In this document: piece by piece, positions 35,476-44,675 of the stretch
How positions within the stretch are numbered: position 1 is the stretch's first letter
Layout: every line of letters begins with the position of its first letter
Assembly: GCF_003667505.1 (NCBI RefSeq)
Contig: NZ_RCVJ01000117.1
Location: 53,728-117,727, forward strand
Reading direction: 5' to 3'
From: Micromonospora sp. BL4
Lineage (GTDB): Bacteria > Actinomycetota > Actinomycetes > Mycobacteriales > Micromonosporaceae
Length of the DNA: 64,000 nucleotides
Notes under the pieces: model-generated
What the model was told of the DNA's origin: nothing
Databases searched by the model: none
What the model saw: only the letters and a program-made list of their open reading frames with translations
Program-made: the position numbers and the translations under genes

Positions 35476-36117
35476 TCAGTGCGAGTGCGCTCCGGACTCG
35501 CGCTGCTCGACCTCGGCCAGCGCGGCGAGCAGCGTCTGTGCCTCCTGGGCGCCGGTGACCGCGTACTTTCCGGCCAGCACGAAGGTCGGCACGCTGGTGA
35601 CGCCCAGATCCCGGGCGGCGGCCAACTCGGCGGCGAGGTCGGCGGTCCGCTCGTCGGAGTCGAGGAACCTGCGCACGTCGACGGCGTCCAGGCCGATTCC
35701 GCCGGCCAGCGCGGCCAGGGCCTCTCGGGAGCCGACGTCGACGCCCTGGGTGAAGTACGCCTGGTAGAGCGCCTCCACCATCTCGGCCGCCCGGCCGTGG
35801 TCGGCGGCGTACGAGACCAGCCGGTGCGCGTCGAAGGTGTTCGCGGTCACCGCCCGCTCGAAGTCCAGCCGCAGCCCGTCACCCGCCGCGACCCCGGTCA
35901 CGTGGGCGAACATCTCCCGGGCCCGCTCCGGGCCGCCGAACCTGTCGGCCATCGCCTCGATCAGGGGCCGGGCCTCGGCCACCGGCGACGGATCGAGCTG
36001 GAACGGCCGGTAGCGGACGGTCACCTCGCCGCCGTAGCTGGCGAGCGCCTCCTCCAGCCGGCGCTTGCCGATGTAGCACCACGGGCACACGACGTCCGCG
36101 TAGATCTCGATCTCCAT
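35476..36117 (-). CDS. DsbA family oxidoreductase (FrnE-like)
   Basis: The 213-aa product begins MEIEIYADVVCPWCYIGKRRLEEAL with the CPWC active site (Cys11, Cys14), typical of cytoplasmic FrnE-type thioredoxin-fold disulfide isomerases and polyketide-associated DsbA proteins. VTSVPTFVLAGKYAVTGAQ near the C-terminus holds the cis-Pro. There is no signal peptide. The C-terminus is His-containing (ESGAHSH). It lies 20 bp downstream of sufE on the same strand. The ATG at 36117 is used; an earlier open frame lies inside sufE. Confidence 0.92.
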   Translation of the reverse strand: MEIEIYADVVCPWCYIGKRRLEEALASYGGEVTVRYRPFQLDPSPVAEARPLIEAMADRFGGPERAREMFAHVTGVAAGDGLRLDFERAVTANTFDAHRLVSYAADHGRAAEMVEALYQAYFTQGVDVGSREALAALAGGIGLDAVDVRRFLDSDERTADLAAELAAARDLGVTSVPTFVLAGKYAVTGAQEAQTLLAALAEVEQRESGAHSH

Positions 36118-36137
36118 GATCGGTGCCAACCCGCCGG

Positions 36138-36563
36138 TCAGCCGATCTGTTCCCGGACCTGGCGCTTGAGCCGGCCCAGGATCGCGGTGCCACCGCGCAC
36201 CCGCAGCGGGCTGATCGCCTGCGCCAGGCCCATCCGCTGGTAGAGGTCGTCCGGCACGGCCAGCACCTCCTCGGCGCTCGCGCCGGCCAGCCCCTCGGCG
36301 AGGATCCCGGCGAACGCCCGGGTGGTCGGCGCCTCCGGCGGGCAGTCGAAGAGCGTCTCGACGACCCCGTCCGGCGTCACCCGGGCGCGCAGGAAGAACG
36401 CCGTCTGGCACTCCGGCACCTGCTCCATGCCCTCGCGTCCGGTGTCGTCCGGCAGCGGCGGGATGACGTCGGCGTACTCCAGGAGCATCTCCAGCACCAG
36501 GTCCCGGGGAGCGGCAGCGAACTCGTCGACGATCTCGGCCAGTCGGGCCGGCATGTCAGCCAT
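36138..36563 (-). CDS. SufE family protein
   Basis: SufE accepts sulfane sulfur from a cysteine desulfurase for Fe-S cluster assembly. The 141-aa product has the family core, with the acceptor cysteine Cys52 in QVPECQTAFF and the downstream LAEGLAGASAEEVLAVP and RGGTAILGRLKRQVREQIG. No suf operon is adjacent; an orphan SufE paired with a rhodanese is known in mycobacteria, and a rhodanese is encoded 7 kb away here. It is followed by the DsbA-like gene after 20 bp, so the two are probably co-transcribed. Confidence 0.9.
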   Translation of the reverse strand: MADMPARLAEIVDEFAAAPRDLVLEMLLEYADVIPPLPDDTGREGMEQVPECQTAFFLRARVTPDGVVETLFDCPPEAPTTRAFAGILAEGLAGASAEEVLAVPDDLYQRMGLAQAISPLRVRGGTAILGRLKRQVREQIG

Positions 36564-36605
36564 GCGTCGAGGCTACCGCCGTCGACGTGGGCCTTTCCGT
36601 CGCAC

Positions 36606-37031
36606 TCAGACGGTTGGGGACTGCTCGCTGATCTCGCTGAGGGCGCTGGTCGGGTCGAGCTGCATGGCAAGGTCGCCGAGCGAGACGATGCCGACCAGCT
36701 TGCGGTCGGTGTCACAGACCAGCACCCGCCGGATGCCCCGGTCACGCATCAACGCGGCGGCCTCGCCCGCGGTGCAGTGCTGCTCGATCATGATCACCTC
36801 GCGGGTGACGATCGAGCCGATGGTCGTGGCGGCCGGCGAGCTGTTCTCGGCCACCGCCCGGACCACGATGTCCCGGTCGGTGAGCATGCCGGCGAGGCTG
36901 GCGCCGTCGGTGACCACCACGTCGCCGATGTCCGCCTCCTTCATCACCCTGGCCGCCTCGTCCAGGGTGGTCTCCGCCGGCAGGTAGACCACCTGCTTGG
37001 TCATCACGTCGCTGACCCGGTAACCGGTCAT
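36606..37031 (-). CDS. CBS domain pair protein
   Basis: The 141-aa product has two CBS repeats: VSDVMTKQVVYLPAETTLDEAARVM with GMLTDRDIVVRAVAE, and VIMIEQHCTAGEAAALMRD with VLVCDTDRKLVGIVSLGDLAM. It closely resembles the CBS protein at 25132. CGGAGG precedes the ATG by 7 nt; an upstream extension adds residues without homology. It probably binds adenine nucleotides; its partner is not visible. It lies between proS and sufE, all on the minus strand. Confidence 0.9.
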   Translation of the reverse strand: MTGYRVSDVMTKQVVYLPAETTLDEAARVMKEADIGDVVVTDGASLAGMLTDRDIVVRAVAENSSPAATTIGSIVTREVIMIEQHCTAGEAAALMRDRGIRRVLVCDTDRKLVGIVSLGDLAMQLDPTSALSEISEQSPTV

Positions 37032-37086
37032 GAGAGCCTCCGAACGTTTCCACCCGATCGAACTGCGGTACCCCGTGACGCGGTGG

Positions 37087-38856
37087 CTACACCAGGTTCC
37101 CACGCTCGCGGCGTACCTCGTCGACCAACCGTTCCACCAGACCGTCGAGCGGCAGCTCGGTGCGCCCGTCGCCGGCCCGCTCACGCAGCTCGACGTACCC
37201 GTCGGCCAGCCGTCGGCCGACCACGACGGCGCGCGGAATGCCGATCAGCTCGGCGTCGGTGAACTTCACCCCCGCCGACACGTGCGTCCGGTCGTCGACC
37301 AGCACCCGCAGGCCGGCGTTCGCGAGACGACCGCCGAGGTCCAGCGCCGCGTCGAGCTGCGGCCCCTTGCCCGCCACGACCAGGTGTACGTCGCACGGCG
37401 CGACCGCCGCCGGCCAGATCAGCCCCCGGTCGTCGTGGTGCTGCTCGGCGATCGCCGCCACCGCCCGCGACACCCCGATGCCGTAGCAGCCCATGGTCGG
37501 CCGGACCGGCTTGCCCGCCGGGCCGAGCACGTCGACCGCGAACGCGTCGGTGAACCGGCGGCCGAGTTGGAAGATGTGCCCGATCTCGATGCCCCGCCGG
37601 ATGGTCAACTCGCCGTCGTCACAGTCCGGGCAGGGGTCGCCGGCGCGTACCTCGGCCGCCTCGATCGTGCCGTCGGGCGTGAAGTCCCGCCCGCAGACCA
37701 CGTCCGTCGCGTGCCGGCCCGGCTCGTTCGCACCGGTCAGCCACGCTGAACCGGGCACCACCCGAGGATCGACGAGGTAGCGGATGCCCAGCTTGTCGAG
37801 CAGTTGCGGCCCGATGTACCCGCGAATCAGCTCCGGGTGGTCGGCCCACTCCTCGAAGACGGCCACCTGGGCCGGATGCAGCGCTGCGCCCACCCGCTTC
37901 AGGTCGACCTCCCGGTCACCGGGCAGGCCGATCACCAGCGGCTCGGCCCGCTCCGCGCCGGGCTGACGGACGGACAGCACGACGTTCTTCAGGGTGTCGG
38001 CGGCCGTCCAGCCGTCCCGGTCACCCAGGCGGCGGTTGTTGGCCAGCTCCACGAGGCTGGCGATCGTCGGGGTTTCGGGCGTGTCGTGCACCTCCGGGGC
38101 CCGCTGCGCGGTCGGGTCCCCGGCGGCGGGCGCCCGGGTGACGACCGCCTCGGTGTTCGCCGCGTAGTCGCAGGCGGTGCAGCCGACGAAGGTGTCCTCG
38201 CCGACCGGCGTCGCGGCCAGGAACTCCTCCGACGCCGAGCCCCCCATCGCACCGGACATCGCGTGCACCACCGTGTAGTCCAGGCCCAGCCGGTCGAAGA
38301 TCCGCCGGTACGCCGCCCGGTGCCGTCCGTACGCGTCCCGCAGCCCCGCGTCGTCCAGGTCGAAGGAGTACGCGTCCTTCATCAGGAACTCCCGGCCCCG
38401 CAGCAGACCGGCCCGCGGCCGCGCCTCGTCCCGGAACTTGGTCTGCACCTGGAACAGCGTCACCGGAAAATCCCGGTACGACGTGAACAGGTCCTTGACC
38501 AGCAGCGCCGCCAACTCCTCGTGGGTGGGCGCCAACAGGTGCTCGGCGCCGCGCCGGTCGGCGAGGGTGAAGATGTCGTCGCCGTACTCCGTCCACCGGC
38601 CGCTGGTCCGGTACGGCTCCGCGGGCAGCAGCCCCGGGAAGTGCACCTCCTGGTCGCCGATCGCGATCAGCTCGCCGCGCACCACCTCGGTGATCCGGTC
38701 CAGCACCAGCTTGCCCAGCGGCAGCCAGGTGTAGCCGCCCGGTGCGGCGCGGCGGATGTAGCCGGCGCGCAGCAGGAGCCGGTGGCTCGGCACCTCCGCG
38801 TCGGCCGGGTCCTCGCGCAGGGTCCGCAGCAACAGGGTCGACATGCGTAGCAGCAT
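37087..38856 (-). CDS. proS: Prolyl-tRNA synthetase
   Basis: ProS charges tRNA-Pro. The 589-aa product is the bacterial class II type with an editing insertion. The N-terminus [26 protein letters not shown] and motif regions [37 protein letters not shown] and [19 protein letters not shown] are present. The YbaK-like insertion occupies about residues 230-400, and the C-terminal anticodon-binding domain begins near [15 protein letters not shown]. An internal ATG 12 nt downstream is an alternative start. Confidence 0.97.
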   Translation of the reverse strand: MLLRMSTLLLRTLREDPADAEVPSHRLLLRAGYIRRAAPGGYTWLPLGKLVLDRITEVVRGELIAIGDQEVHFPGLLPAEPYRTSGRWTEYGDDIFTLADRRGAEHLLAPTHEELAALLVKDLFTSYRDFPVTLFQVQTKFRDEARPRAGLLRGREFLMKDAYSFDLDDAGLRDAYGRHRAAYRRIFDRLGLDYTVVHAMSGAMGGSASEEFLAATPVGEDTFVGCTACDYAANTEAVVTRAPAAGDPTAQRAPEVHDTPETPTIASLVELANNRRLGDRDGWTAADTLKNVVLSVRQPGAERAEPLVIGLPGDREVDLKRVGAALHPAQVAVFEEWADHPELIRGYIGPQLLDKLGIRYLVDPRVVPGSAWLTGANEPGRHATDVVCGRDFTPDGTIEAAEVRAGDPCPDCDDGELTIRRGIEIGHIFQLGRRFTDAFAVDVLGPAGKPVRPTMGCYGIGVSRAVAAIAEQHHDDRGLIWPAAVAPCDVHLVVAGKGPQLDAALDLGGRLANAGLRVLVDDRTHVSAGVKFTDAELIGIPRAVVVGRRLADGYVELRERAGDGRTELPLDGLVERLVDEVRRERGNLV

Positions 38857-38942
38857 CAGCGCAGCCTACGACCGCTGCGGCGGGATCAGCGATCCATTTC
38901 GACGCCGATGTCCCGCCTGATCGGCTCGATTTTCATGAGGTC

Positions 38943-39024
38943 GGGGTGTCCTACTCGTGCGGATGCCCCGGTTTCCGGGAACCGGGGTGTCCTACTCGTG
39001 CGGATGCCCCGGTTTCCGGGAACC
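38943..39024 (+). repeat. Perfect 41-bp tandem duplication
   Basis: The unit GGGGTGTCCTACTCGTGCGG...GGGAACC (41 bp) occurs twice in direct contact, at 38943-38983 and 38984-39024. Each unit contains the near-palindrome CCGGTTTCCGG. It lies in the gap between proS and the DUF397 gene. Confidence 0.9.
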
Positions 39025-39052
39025 CGAGTGGATCAGCTCCCGTGCGGCGAAG

Positions 39053-39235
39053 TCAGCGCCGTTTGGCAGCGGTGACGAAGGCTCGCCAGGACTGCGGGTC
39101 GAAGGTGAGCACCGGTCCGGTCGGGTCCTTGCTGTCCCGCACACCGACGACGCCGACGAGGTTGTCGGCCACCTCGACGCATTCCCCCTGCCCGCTTCGA
39201 GTGGACTTGCGCCAGGCCGCGCCGATCAGCTCCAT
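39053..39235 (-). CDS. DUF397 domain protein
   Basis: The 60-aa product matches the small DUF397 family of actinobacteria: GAAWRKSTRSGQGECVEVADN, VGVRDSKDPTGPVLTFDPQSWRAFV. These proteins occur with an XRE-family regulator and are likened to toxin-antitoxin or developmental control pairs. Its start overlaps the end of the XRE regulator gene by 10 nt, so translation is coupled. The partnership is well known for the family; the exact role here is unknown. Confidence 0.9.
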   Translation of the reverse strand: MELIGAAWRKSTRSGQGECVEVADNLVGVVGVRDSKDPTGPVLTFDPQSWRAFVTAAKRR

Positions 39236-40029
39236 GACGTCATCACTTCCTTCATGAGCAGGGTCGACTGTCGGTGAGGCAGAGCCTCGCTGCGGACGCT
39301 CTCCCACCTCGCCAGCAGGATAGCCACATCCTCGTCCCTGTCGACCACTACGCCGCCGAGCTGGTTCTCCAGGTGACCGACCCATCCACCGTCGCTGCCC
39401 CGAGCCAGGGTGAAGGGACCATTCAGCCCGATGTGGTTGCTGACCTCGACGGGAATGACATGCACGCTGATGTGCGGGCTCTCGGCGCGTTCGACAAGGT
39501 GAGCGATCTGCTGGCTCATCAGCCCACGAAACCCCTCATCGGCGCGCCGCAGGACGCTCTCCTCAATCACCGCCACGAACTTCGGGGCCTCGGCTTGCAC
39601 GAGGATTGACTGACGGTCCATCCGGACCGCAAGACGCCTCTCCACCTCGTCATCGCTCAGTTCGTCGTTGGCCCGAATCACCGCGCGGGCGTAGTTCTCG
39701 GTCTGTAGCAGGCCGGGAATGAGTGTGGGCTGGTAGCACCGCAGTTGCTGGGCCTGGCGTTCGGCTTCCAGCCACGGTCGGAGCCAGCTCGGCTGCCCGT
39801 CGCGCTCGGCCAGCTTGAGCAGCGACATGAGCAGCCCGCCCGTGCCCAGCACCTCGTCCGCCCGTTTGAGGAAGAACCGGTCGAGCGGGCGCTGACCCAG
39901 CTCCACGGCGGACACCTGCGAGCCCGAGAAGTGGACGAGCTTCCCGAACTCCTCCTGACTCAGCTCGGCGCTGAGCCGCAGCCGCCGGAGTTGTGCCCGG
40001 ATCAGCTCCGCGGTCGGTTCACCTTCCAC
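39226..40029 (-). CDS. XRE-family regulator with DUF5753-like domain
   Basis: The 267-aa product has an N-terminal helix-turn-helix (residues ~8-60, LRRLRLSAELSQEEFGKLVHFSGSQVSAVELG), then a ~190-residue domain typical of DUF5753, with LRCYQPTLIPGLLQTENYARAVI and HISVHVIPVEVSNHIGLNGPFTL. These regulators pair with DUF397 proteins in many actinomycetes. The GTG start has GGAGGAAGT immediately upstream. Its own operator would lie in the divergent gap before the gene at 40176. Confidence 0.92.
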   Translation of the reverse strand: MEGEPTAELIRAQLRRLRLSAELSQEEFGKLVHFSGSQVSAVELGQRPLDRFFLKRADEVLGTGGLLMSLLKLAERDGQPSWLRPWLEAERQAQQLRCYQPTLIPGLLQTENYARAVIRANDELSDDEVERRLAVRMDRQSILVQAEAPKFVAVIEESVLRRADEGFRGLMSQQIAHLVERAESPHISVHVIPVEVSNHIGLNGPFTLARGSDGGWVGHLENQLGGVVVDRDEDVAILLARWESVRSEALPHRQSTLLMKEVMTSWS

Positions 40030-40175
40030 ACTTCCTCCACGCTTCTCCGGTGTTGCCCCGGCCGGTCCGGACGATCGCCGGGAACCGACCCGGACTCGCC
40101 CCGACCACGGTCGATGCCTTCCGACAGTAGTTCCTCCTTCAGCAGAGTGTCACGTAGCGCCTGAGGGAGGTCGAG

Positions 40176-40523
40176 ATGCGCAAACGCCTGACCGGTGAGC
40201 TGCCCGTACCCCGGCTCGGTCCGTACGCCGGCCGCCCCCGGCCGTACCCACCGGGCCACCGGCCGCACCTGCCGATCCGTCCGCTGTGGCTGTGCCGGGC
40301 CTGCGGCCTGCCCTGGCCCTGCGCGGACGCGCGGCTGCTGCTCAAGGTCGAGTACGACGATCGCCACGTCGACCTGGCCATCTACCTGTCCGGGCTCTAC
40401 CGCGAGGCGACGCACGACCTGTTCCGGTTGAATCCGCACGACGGCCCGACGCCGCGCGAGCTGTTCGAGCGGTTCGTCTCCTGGTGGCCGTACCGCCGAC
40501 CGATCGTCGAGCCGGACGGATGA
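40176..40523 (+). CDS. Conserved hypothetical protein (115 aa)
   Basis: The product has a basic N-terminus rich in Pro and Arg and a central WLCRACGLPWPCADARLLLKVEYDDR with a CxxC...C pattern, suggesting a small metal-binding or structural motif. The remainder is acidic/aromatic (DLAIYLSGLYREATHDLFRL). GGGAGG lies 7 nt before the ATG. It is divergent from the XRE/DUF397 pair, the arrangement commonly seen in Micromonospora-type genomes. Function is not known. Confidence 0.75.
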   Translation: MRKRLTGELPVPRLGPYAGRPRPYPPGHRPHLPIRPLWLCRACGLPWPCADARLLLKVEYDDRHVDLAIYLSGLYREATHDLFRLNPHDGPTPRELFERFVSWWPYRRPIVEPDG

Positions 40524-40620
40524 CGGCGAACAGGCGTCGGCGGTGGCAACCATCGCCGTCCCGACTCGCGTCTGGGAAGGCATCAACCTCGCCGCACCAT
40601 GACCCGAAGGATCGGCTCGT

Positions 40621-41151
40621 GTGGACGCTCTGCTGACGGAGTTCGACTCGTTCGTCCGTACCCGAACGCCGGCGCTGCTGCGCTCGGCCTACCTGCTCAC
40701 CGGCGACCAGCACCTGGCCGAGGACCTGGTCCAGTCGGCGCTGGCCCGCACCCACCGCTCCTGGAACCGCCTGCATGACAGCGGCAACGCCGAGGCGTAC
40801 ACCCGCAGGATCATGTACCACCTCCAGGTCTCCTGGTGGCGCCGCCACCGGGTTCCCGAGTCGATGCCGGGCGAGCTGCCCGAGCCACGCGGAGGCGGCT
40901 CGGCACCCGACCACGCGCACCAGACCAGCGTGCGGCTCACCCTGCGGGCGGCGCTGGCGAAGCTCTCCCCGAAGCAGCGGGCCGTGCTGGTCCTGCGGTT
41001 CTTCGAGGACCGCACCGAGGCCGAGGCCGCCGACCTGCTCGGCGTCACCGTCGGCACCGTGAAGAGCCAGACGGCCAAGGCCCTGGCCAGACTGCGTGCC
41101 GTCGCGCCCGAGCTCGCCGAGCTGTACCTCCTGGAAGGGAGCACCCGATGA
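40621..41151 (+). CDS. SigE-family RNA polymerase sigma factor (cassette 1)
   Basis: The 176-aa product is an ECF-type sigma factor of the SigE family of actinobacteria. Region 2 is FDSFVRTRTPALLRSAYLLTGDQHLAEDLVQSALART, and region 4 is LAKLSPKQRAVLVLRFFEDRTEAEAADLLGVTVGTVKSQTAKALARL. It begins at a GTG and its stop overlaps the next gene's ATG (ATGA). A similar sigma factor, with 4-bp coupling to a similar downstream gene, is on the opposite strand at 45878. Confidence 0.93.
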   Translation: MDALLTEFDSFVRTRTPALLRSAYLLTGDQHLAEDLVQSALARTHRSWNRLHDSGNAEAYTRRIMYHLQVSWWRRHRVPESMPGELPEPRGGGSAPDHAHQTSVRLTLRAALAKLSPKQRAVLVLRFFEDRTEAEAADLLGVTVGTVKSQTAKALARLRAVAPELAELYLLEGSTR

Positions 41152-42290
41152 ACCACGACCGCCTCCGGTTCGACCTGACCGATCTGGCCGAGGAGGTCAC
41201 CGTGGTCGACCTTCGGGACCGAAGCCTGCGGACGTCCCGCCGGCTCGGCCTTCAGCGCGCTATCGCCACCTCGGCCGCCGCGGTGGTTCTGCTCGGGGCG
41301 GCCGCCGGCACGGCCCTGGCGGTACGGCCCGATGCCGGCCCCGGTCCGGTGCCGGCCGAGTCGCCCACGGCCAGTCCCTCTCCGGTCCCGTCCGCCCCGG
41401 CGCCGAGCGTGACGCCCTCCCGGCCAGCCGTGCCCCCGGACACGTCGTCGCCGGCCACGCCCACGGCCCGGTTGGGAAAGGTCGTCTACGGGCCGATGCC
41501 GACCACTAACCTTGGCACCGTCCGCCTGTGGTCGTGGAAGCCAGGTGACTCGCCGGACCGGCTGCTCGCCCTGCCCTGGGAGCCCGCGGTGCTGAGCGCG
41601 ACGGTCTCGCCGGACGGGCGCCAGGTGGCGTGGGTGGACCGTGACGGGACGCTCTGGGTCTCCGCGCTCGACGGGTCGGGCAAGCGAAAGGTCCGCGAAC
41701 AGACCGACTCGATGTGCCAGACGACCTGGTCACCAGACTCGCGGCATCTGACGGCCGCGGTCGCCGGGGAGGGAGCCGGGCTGGTGGACGTCGTTTCCGG
41801 CGCGTACCAGAAGGTGGATGGCCTCCTTGGCTGCCACCCGGTGTGGGCCGCGAACGGCACCCTCGCGCTCGCGGACGGCGGGGACGGCACGGTGTTCCTG
41901 ACCGACCGGCGCGGATCGGCGCGGCGGGTCATACCGGGTCTCGGCGGCGAGGGAAGCGCGTACGTCTGCTACGACCTGGCCAGCATCTCGCCGGACGGAC
42001 GGCACATCGCCCTGTTCCGGATCGCGCGCGGGAACGACGGAGGCGACGCCGCCAGATCGCTGCTGGCGAACGTGGTGCTGGACACCCGAACCGGCAAGGA
42101 GGTCGTGCTGCCGCTGGGCGACCGCGAGCTGCGACAGGTCTTCTTCCAGGCCGACGGGTCCATGGTGGTCCGGGTTCGCAGCGGCGACCGGTACACCCTG
42201 CTTCTCGTCGGCGAGGACGGTAAGAAGGTCGCCGAGCAGGCGGAGCCGCCGAGCCTCCGGGACATGCAGATCATCAACGCGCTCGGCTGA
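41148..42290 (+). CDS. Membrane-anchored beta-propeller-like protein (cassette 1)
   Basis: The 380-aa product has a ~38-residue cytoplasmic start, one membrane helix (AIATSAAAVVLLGAAAGTALAV), a Pro/Ser-rich linker (~residues 60-110) and an extracellular TolB/WD40-like region with repeats such as VSPDGRQVAWVDRDG, WSPDSRHLTAAV and ISPDGRHIALFR. It is coupled to the sigma factor gene. A regulator role for the cytoplasmic tail (anti-sigma-like) is plausible but the zinc anti-sigma motif is absent. A terminator follows. Confidence 0.85.
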   Translation: MNHDRLRFDLTDLAEEVTVVDLRDRSLRTSRRLGLQRAIATSAAAVVLLGAAAGTALAVRPDAGPGPVPAESPTASPSPVPSAPAPSVTPSRPAVPPDTSSPATPTARLGKVVYGPMPTTNLGTVRLWSWKPGDSPDRLLALPWEPAVLSATVSPDGRQVAWVDRDGTLWVSALDGSGKRKVREQTDSMCQTTWSPDSRHLTAAVAGEGAGLVDVVSGAYQKVDGLLGCHPVWAANGTLALADGGDGTVFLTDRRGSARRVIPGLGGEGSAYVCYDLASISPDGRHIALFRIARGNDGGDAARSLLANVVLDTRTGKEVVLPLGDRELRQVFFQADGSMVVRVRSGDRYTLLLVGEDGKKVAEQAEPPSLRDMQIINALG

Positions 42291-42299
42291 GCGGAACGA

Positions 42300-42328
42300 G
42301 GGTGGCTCGGACACGGGCCGGGCCACCC
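42300..42328 (+). terminator. Terminator after sigma cassette 1
   Basis: An 11-bp stem GGGTGGCTCGG/CCGGGCCACCC (one T.G pair) with a 7-nt loop lies 10 bp after the stop. Confidence 0.7.
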
Positions 42329-42437
42329 CGAGCGTGACTGATGACCTCCGCCACGTCGTCCCTGCGGGGGCACCGACGGCCGGGTCTCCGGTGACAGACT
42401 GGTCGCCGCAGGCAACGAGTGTCTTGAGGGGGCGCGG

Positions 42438-43205
42438 GTGGGCTGGCGCAGTTTTGTCGCGGTCGGGGACAGCTTCACCGAGGGTATGGACGACGCGTAC
42501 CCGGACGGCACCTACCGGGGCTGGGCCGACATGGTGGCGACCCGGCTCGCCGTCGAGGCGGGCCCGGACTTCCGGTACGCCAACCTGGCCATCCGGGGTC
42601 GGCTGTTCCCCAGCGTGGTCGCCGAGCAGGTGCCCGCCGCGGTGGCCATGAAGCCCGACCTGATCAGCTTCGCGGCCGGCGGGAACGACGTGCTGCGCCG
42701 CACCTTCGATCCGGACACCCTGGTCGCCCGCTTCGACGAGGTGGTGCGGCAGTTGCGCTCGGGTGGCGCGGACGTGCTGCTCTTCCGGTTCGCCGACGTG
42801 ATGGCCCGGCTGCCCGGCCAGCGTCTCGTCGCCCCCCGGGTGGAACTACTCAACCAGGCGGTCGGCGACACGGCCGAGCGGCACGGCGCCATCATGGTCG
42901 ACCTGTACGCCGACGACACCTTCCTCAACCCGATGCTCTGGAGCACCGACCGGCTGCACCTGAGTGAGGCCGGGCACCGACGGGTCGCCGGGCAGGTGCT
43001 CACCGCGCTCGGCGTCGGCTGCGACGAGGAGTGGCTGATGGTGCCTCCGCATCCCGCGCCCTCCCCGTGGCTCGCCGCCCGCGCGGCCGACCTGCGCTGG
43101 GCCGGGCAGCACCTGGCTCCGTGGATCAAGCGACGGCTGACCGGCCGGTCGTCCGGCGACACGGTCACCGCGAAGCGTCCGCTGCTCGGCCCGATCGCCG
43201 ACTGA
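42438..43205 (+). CDS. SGNH/GDSL hydrolase
   Basis: The 255-aa product has the SGNH hydrolase blocks: VAVGDSFTEGMDD (catalytic Ser12), a Gly in block II, AAGGNDVLRR with the Asn of block III, and STDRLHLSEAGHRRVA with the catalytic Asp and His. There is no signal peptide, so it is probably a cytoplasmic lipase/esterase or acyltransferase-like enzyme. It starts at a GTG with TTGAGGGGGCG upstream. Its stop lies 2 bp before the next start, so the two are surely co-transcribed. Confidence 0.92.
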   Translation: MGWRSFVAVGDSFTEGMDDAYPDGTYRGWADMVATRLAVEAGPDFRYANLAIRGRLFPSVVAEQVPAAVAMKPDLISFAAGGNDVLRRTFDPDTLVARFDEVVRQLRSGGADVLLFRFADVMARLPGQRLVAPRVELLNQAVGDTAERHGAIMVDLYADDTFLNPMLWSTDRLHLSEAGHRRVAGQVLTALGVGCDEEWLMVPPHPAPSPWLAARAADLRWAGQHLAPWIKRRLTGRSSGDTVTAKRPLLGPIAD

Positions 43206-43207
43206 GC

Positions 43208-43654
43208 GTGCGCACCCTGCACACCGCGCCGCTGCTGCGGCTCACCGCCGGCGGTGAGCCGATGCCGGATCACGCCGTGCTGGTGAGCGCCGACCGGGTC
43301 GAGGCCGTCGGCCCGCTCGCCGAGCTGAGCGGGGCGTACCCCGACGTTCGGGTCCGTCGCTGGCCCGGAACGCTCGGGCCGGGCCTGCTGCACGACGGCC
43401 CTCTTCCGGCGGCGCCCACCCCGCGCGAGCGGGTGCACGCGTTGCTGCGGACCGGGGTGACGGCGGTGCTCGCGGAGCATCTGGCCGATCCGGCGGTGCG
43501 CGCCGCCGTCGACAAGAGTGACCTGCTGGTCCTGCCCGCCGCCGTGACGTCGGCGCTGCTGCGGGGTGGGCGCGCCGACCTGGCGGTCCACGGCGTCGAC
43601 GGCGCCTGCCTGGTGACCGTGGTCGCCGGTCGCATCGCCCACCGCCGCGCCTGA
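43208..43654 (+). CDS. Hypothetical protein with amidohydrolase-like N-terminus
   Basis: The 148-aa product begins MRTLHTAPLLRLTAGGEPMPDHAVLVSADRVEAVGPLAEL, which resembles the small beta-sandwich domain of imidazolonepropionase-type amidohydrolases; the catalytic TIM barrel with its metal His residues is absent. It may be a stand-alone remnant domain or an unrelated protein. It starts at a GTG 2 bp after the SGNH hydrolase stop. Confidence 0.75.
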   Translation: MRTLHTAPLLRLTAGGEPMPDHAVLVSADRVEAVGPLAELSGAYPDVRVRRWPGTLGPGLLHDGPLPAAPTPRERVHALLRTGVTAVLAEHLADPAVRAAVDKSDLLVLPAAVTSALLRGGRADLAVHGVDGACLVTVVAGRIAHRRA

Positions 43655-43726
43655 GCGCCCGTCACGTGGGCGGCGTCGCACCCGATGACCGGTCGTCGGG
43701 CAGGGTTGCGGCGTACCTTGGGGATC

Positions 43727-44629
43727 ATGTCTGTGCCGAGCGATCCTGATCCCCGTCTCCAGTCCTACGCGGACCCGCAGCGGCTGGTCACCACCGACTG
43801 GCTGGCCGAGCACCTGGGTGACGAGGGCCTCGTCGTGGTCGAGTCCGACGAGGACGTCCTGCTCTACGAGTCCGGCCACATTCCCGGCGCCGTCAAGGTC
43901 GACTGGCACCTGGAGCTGAACGACCAGGTCACCAGGGACTATCTCGACGCGAAGAGCTTCGCCGAGATGTGCGCCGCCAAGGGTATCGGCCGCGGCGACA
44001 CGGTGGTCTTCTACGGCGACAACTTCAACTGGTGGGCGGCGTACGCCCTCTGGGTCTTCTCGCTCTTCGGGCACGCCGACGTGCGGCTGCTCGACGGTGG
44101 CCGGCAGAAGTGGATCGCCGAGGGGCGCGAGGTCACCCGCGACAAGCCGAACCGGCCGCGCGCCGACTACCCGGTCCCGCTGCGCGACGACACGCCGCTG
44201 CGGGCGTTCCGCGAGCAGGTGATGGCACACGTCGCCTCGGGCCGTCCGCTGGTCGACGTCCGGTCCCCGGGCGAGTACACCGGCGAGATGCTGCACATGC
44301 CGGACTACCCGCAGGAGGGGGCGCTGCGTGGCGGCCACATTCCGGGCGCGGTCAGCAAGCCGTGGAAGTCCGCCGCGAACGAGGACGGCACGTTCAAGTC
44401 CGCCGACGAGCTGAAGGCGATCTACGCCGATCAGCTCGGGCTCAGCCCGGACGACGACGTGATCGCGTACTGCCGGATCGGCGAGCGGTCCAGCCACACC
44501 TGGTTCGTGCTGCGGCACCTGCTCGGCTACCCGCAGGTGCGCAACTACGACGGCTCCTGGACCGAGTGGGGCAACCTCGTCCGGGCTCCCGTCGTGAAGG
44601 GCGATCAGCCGGGCGGCCTCGCCGCCTGA
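43727..44629 (+). CDS. Thiosulfate sulfurtransferase (tandem rhodanese)
   Basis: The 300-aa product has two rhodanese domains. The N-terminal inactive domain has [33 protein letters not shown], and the C-terminal catalytic one has [16 protein letters not shown] and the active Cys249 in [17 protein letters not shown]. It transfers sulfur from thiosulfate to cyanide or thiol acceptors. In mycobacteria a similar enzyme is next to a sufE; here sufE is 7 kb away. TACCTT lies 7 nt before the ATG with no Shine-Dalgarno, suggesting a leaderless mRNA. A terminator follows. Confidence 0.95.
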   Translation: MSVPSDPDPRLQSYADPQRLVTTDWLAEHLGDEGLVVVESDEDVLLYESGHIPGAVKVDWHLELNDQVTRDYLDAKSFAEMCAAKGIGRGDTVVFYGDNFNWWAAYALWVFSLFGHADVRLLDGGRQKWIAEGREVTRDKPNRPRADYPVPLRDDTPLRAFREQVMAHVASGRPLVDVRSPGEYTGEMLHMPDYPQEGALRGGHIPGAVSKPWKSAANEDGTFKSADELKAIYADQLGLSPDDDVIAYCRIGERSSHTWFVLRHLLGYPQVRNYDGSWTEWGNLVRAPVVKGDQPGGLAA

Positions 44630-44637
44630 GCGGAACG

Positions 44638-44670
44638 GTCCCCGCGCGTCCGTCGCGGACGCGCGGGGAC
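44638..44670. terminator. Bidirectional terminator
   Basis: A perfect 15-bp stem (44638-44652 with 44656-44670, arm GTCCCCGCGCGTCCG) with a 3-nt loop lies between the convergent rhodanese (stop 44629) and propeller-like gene (stop 44676). Confidence 0.85.
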
Positions 44671-44675
44671 AGTGC

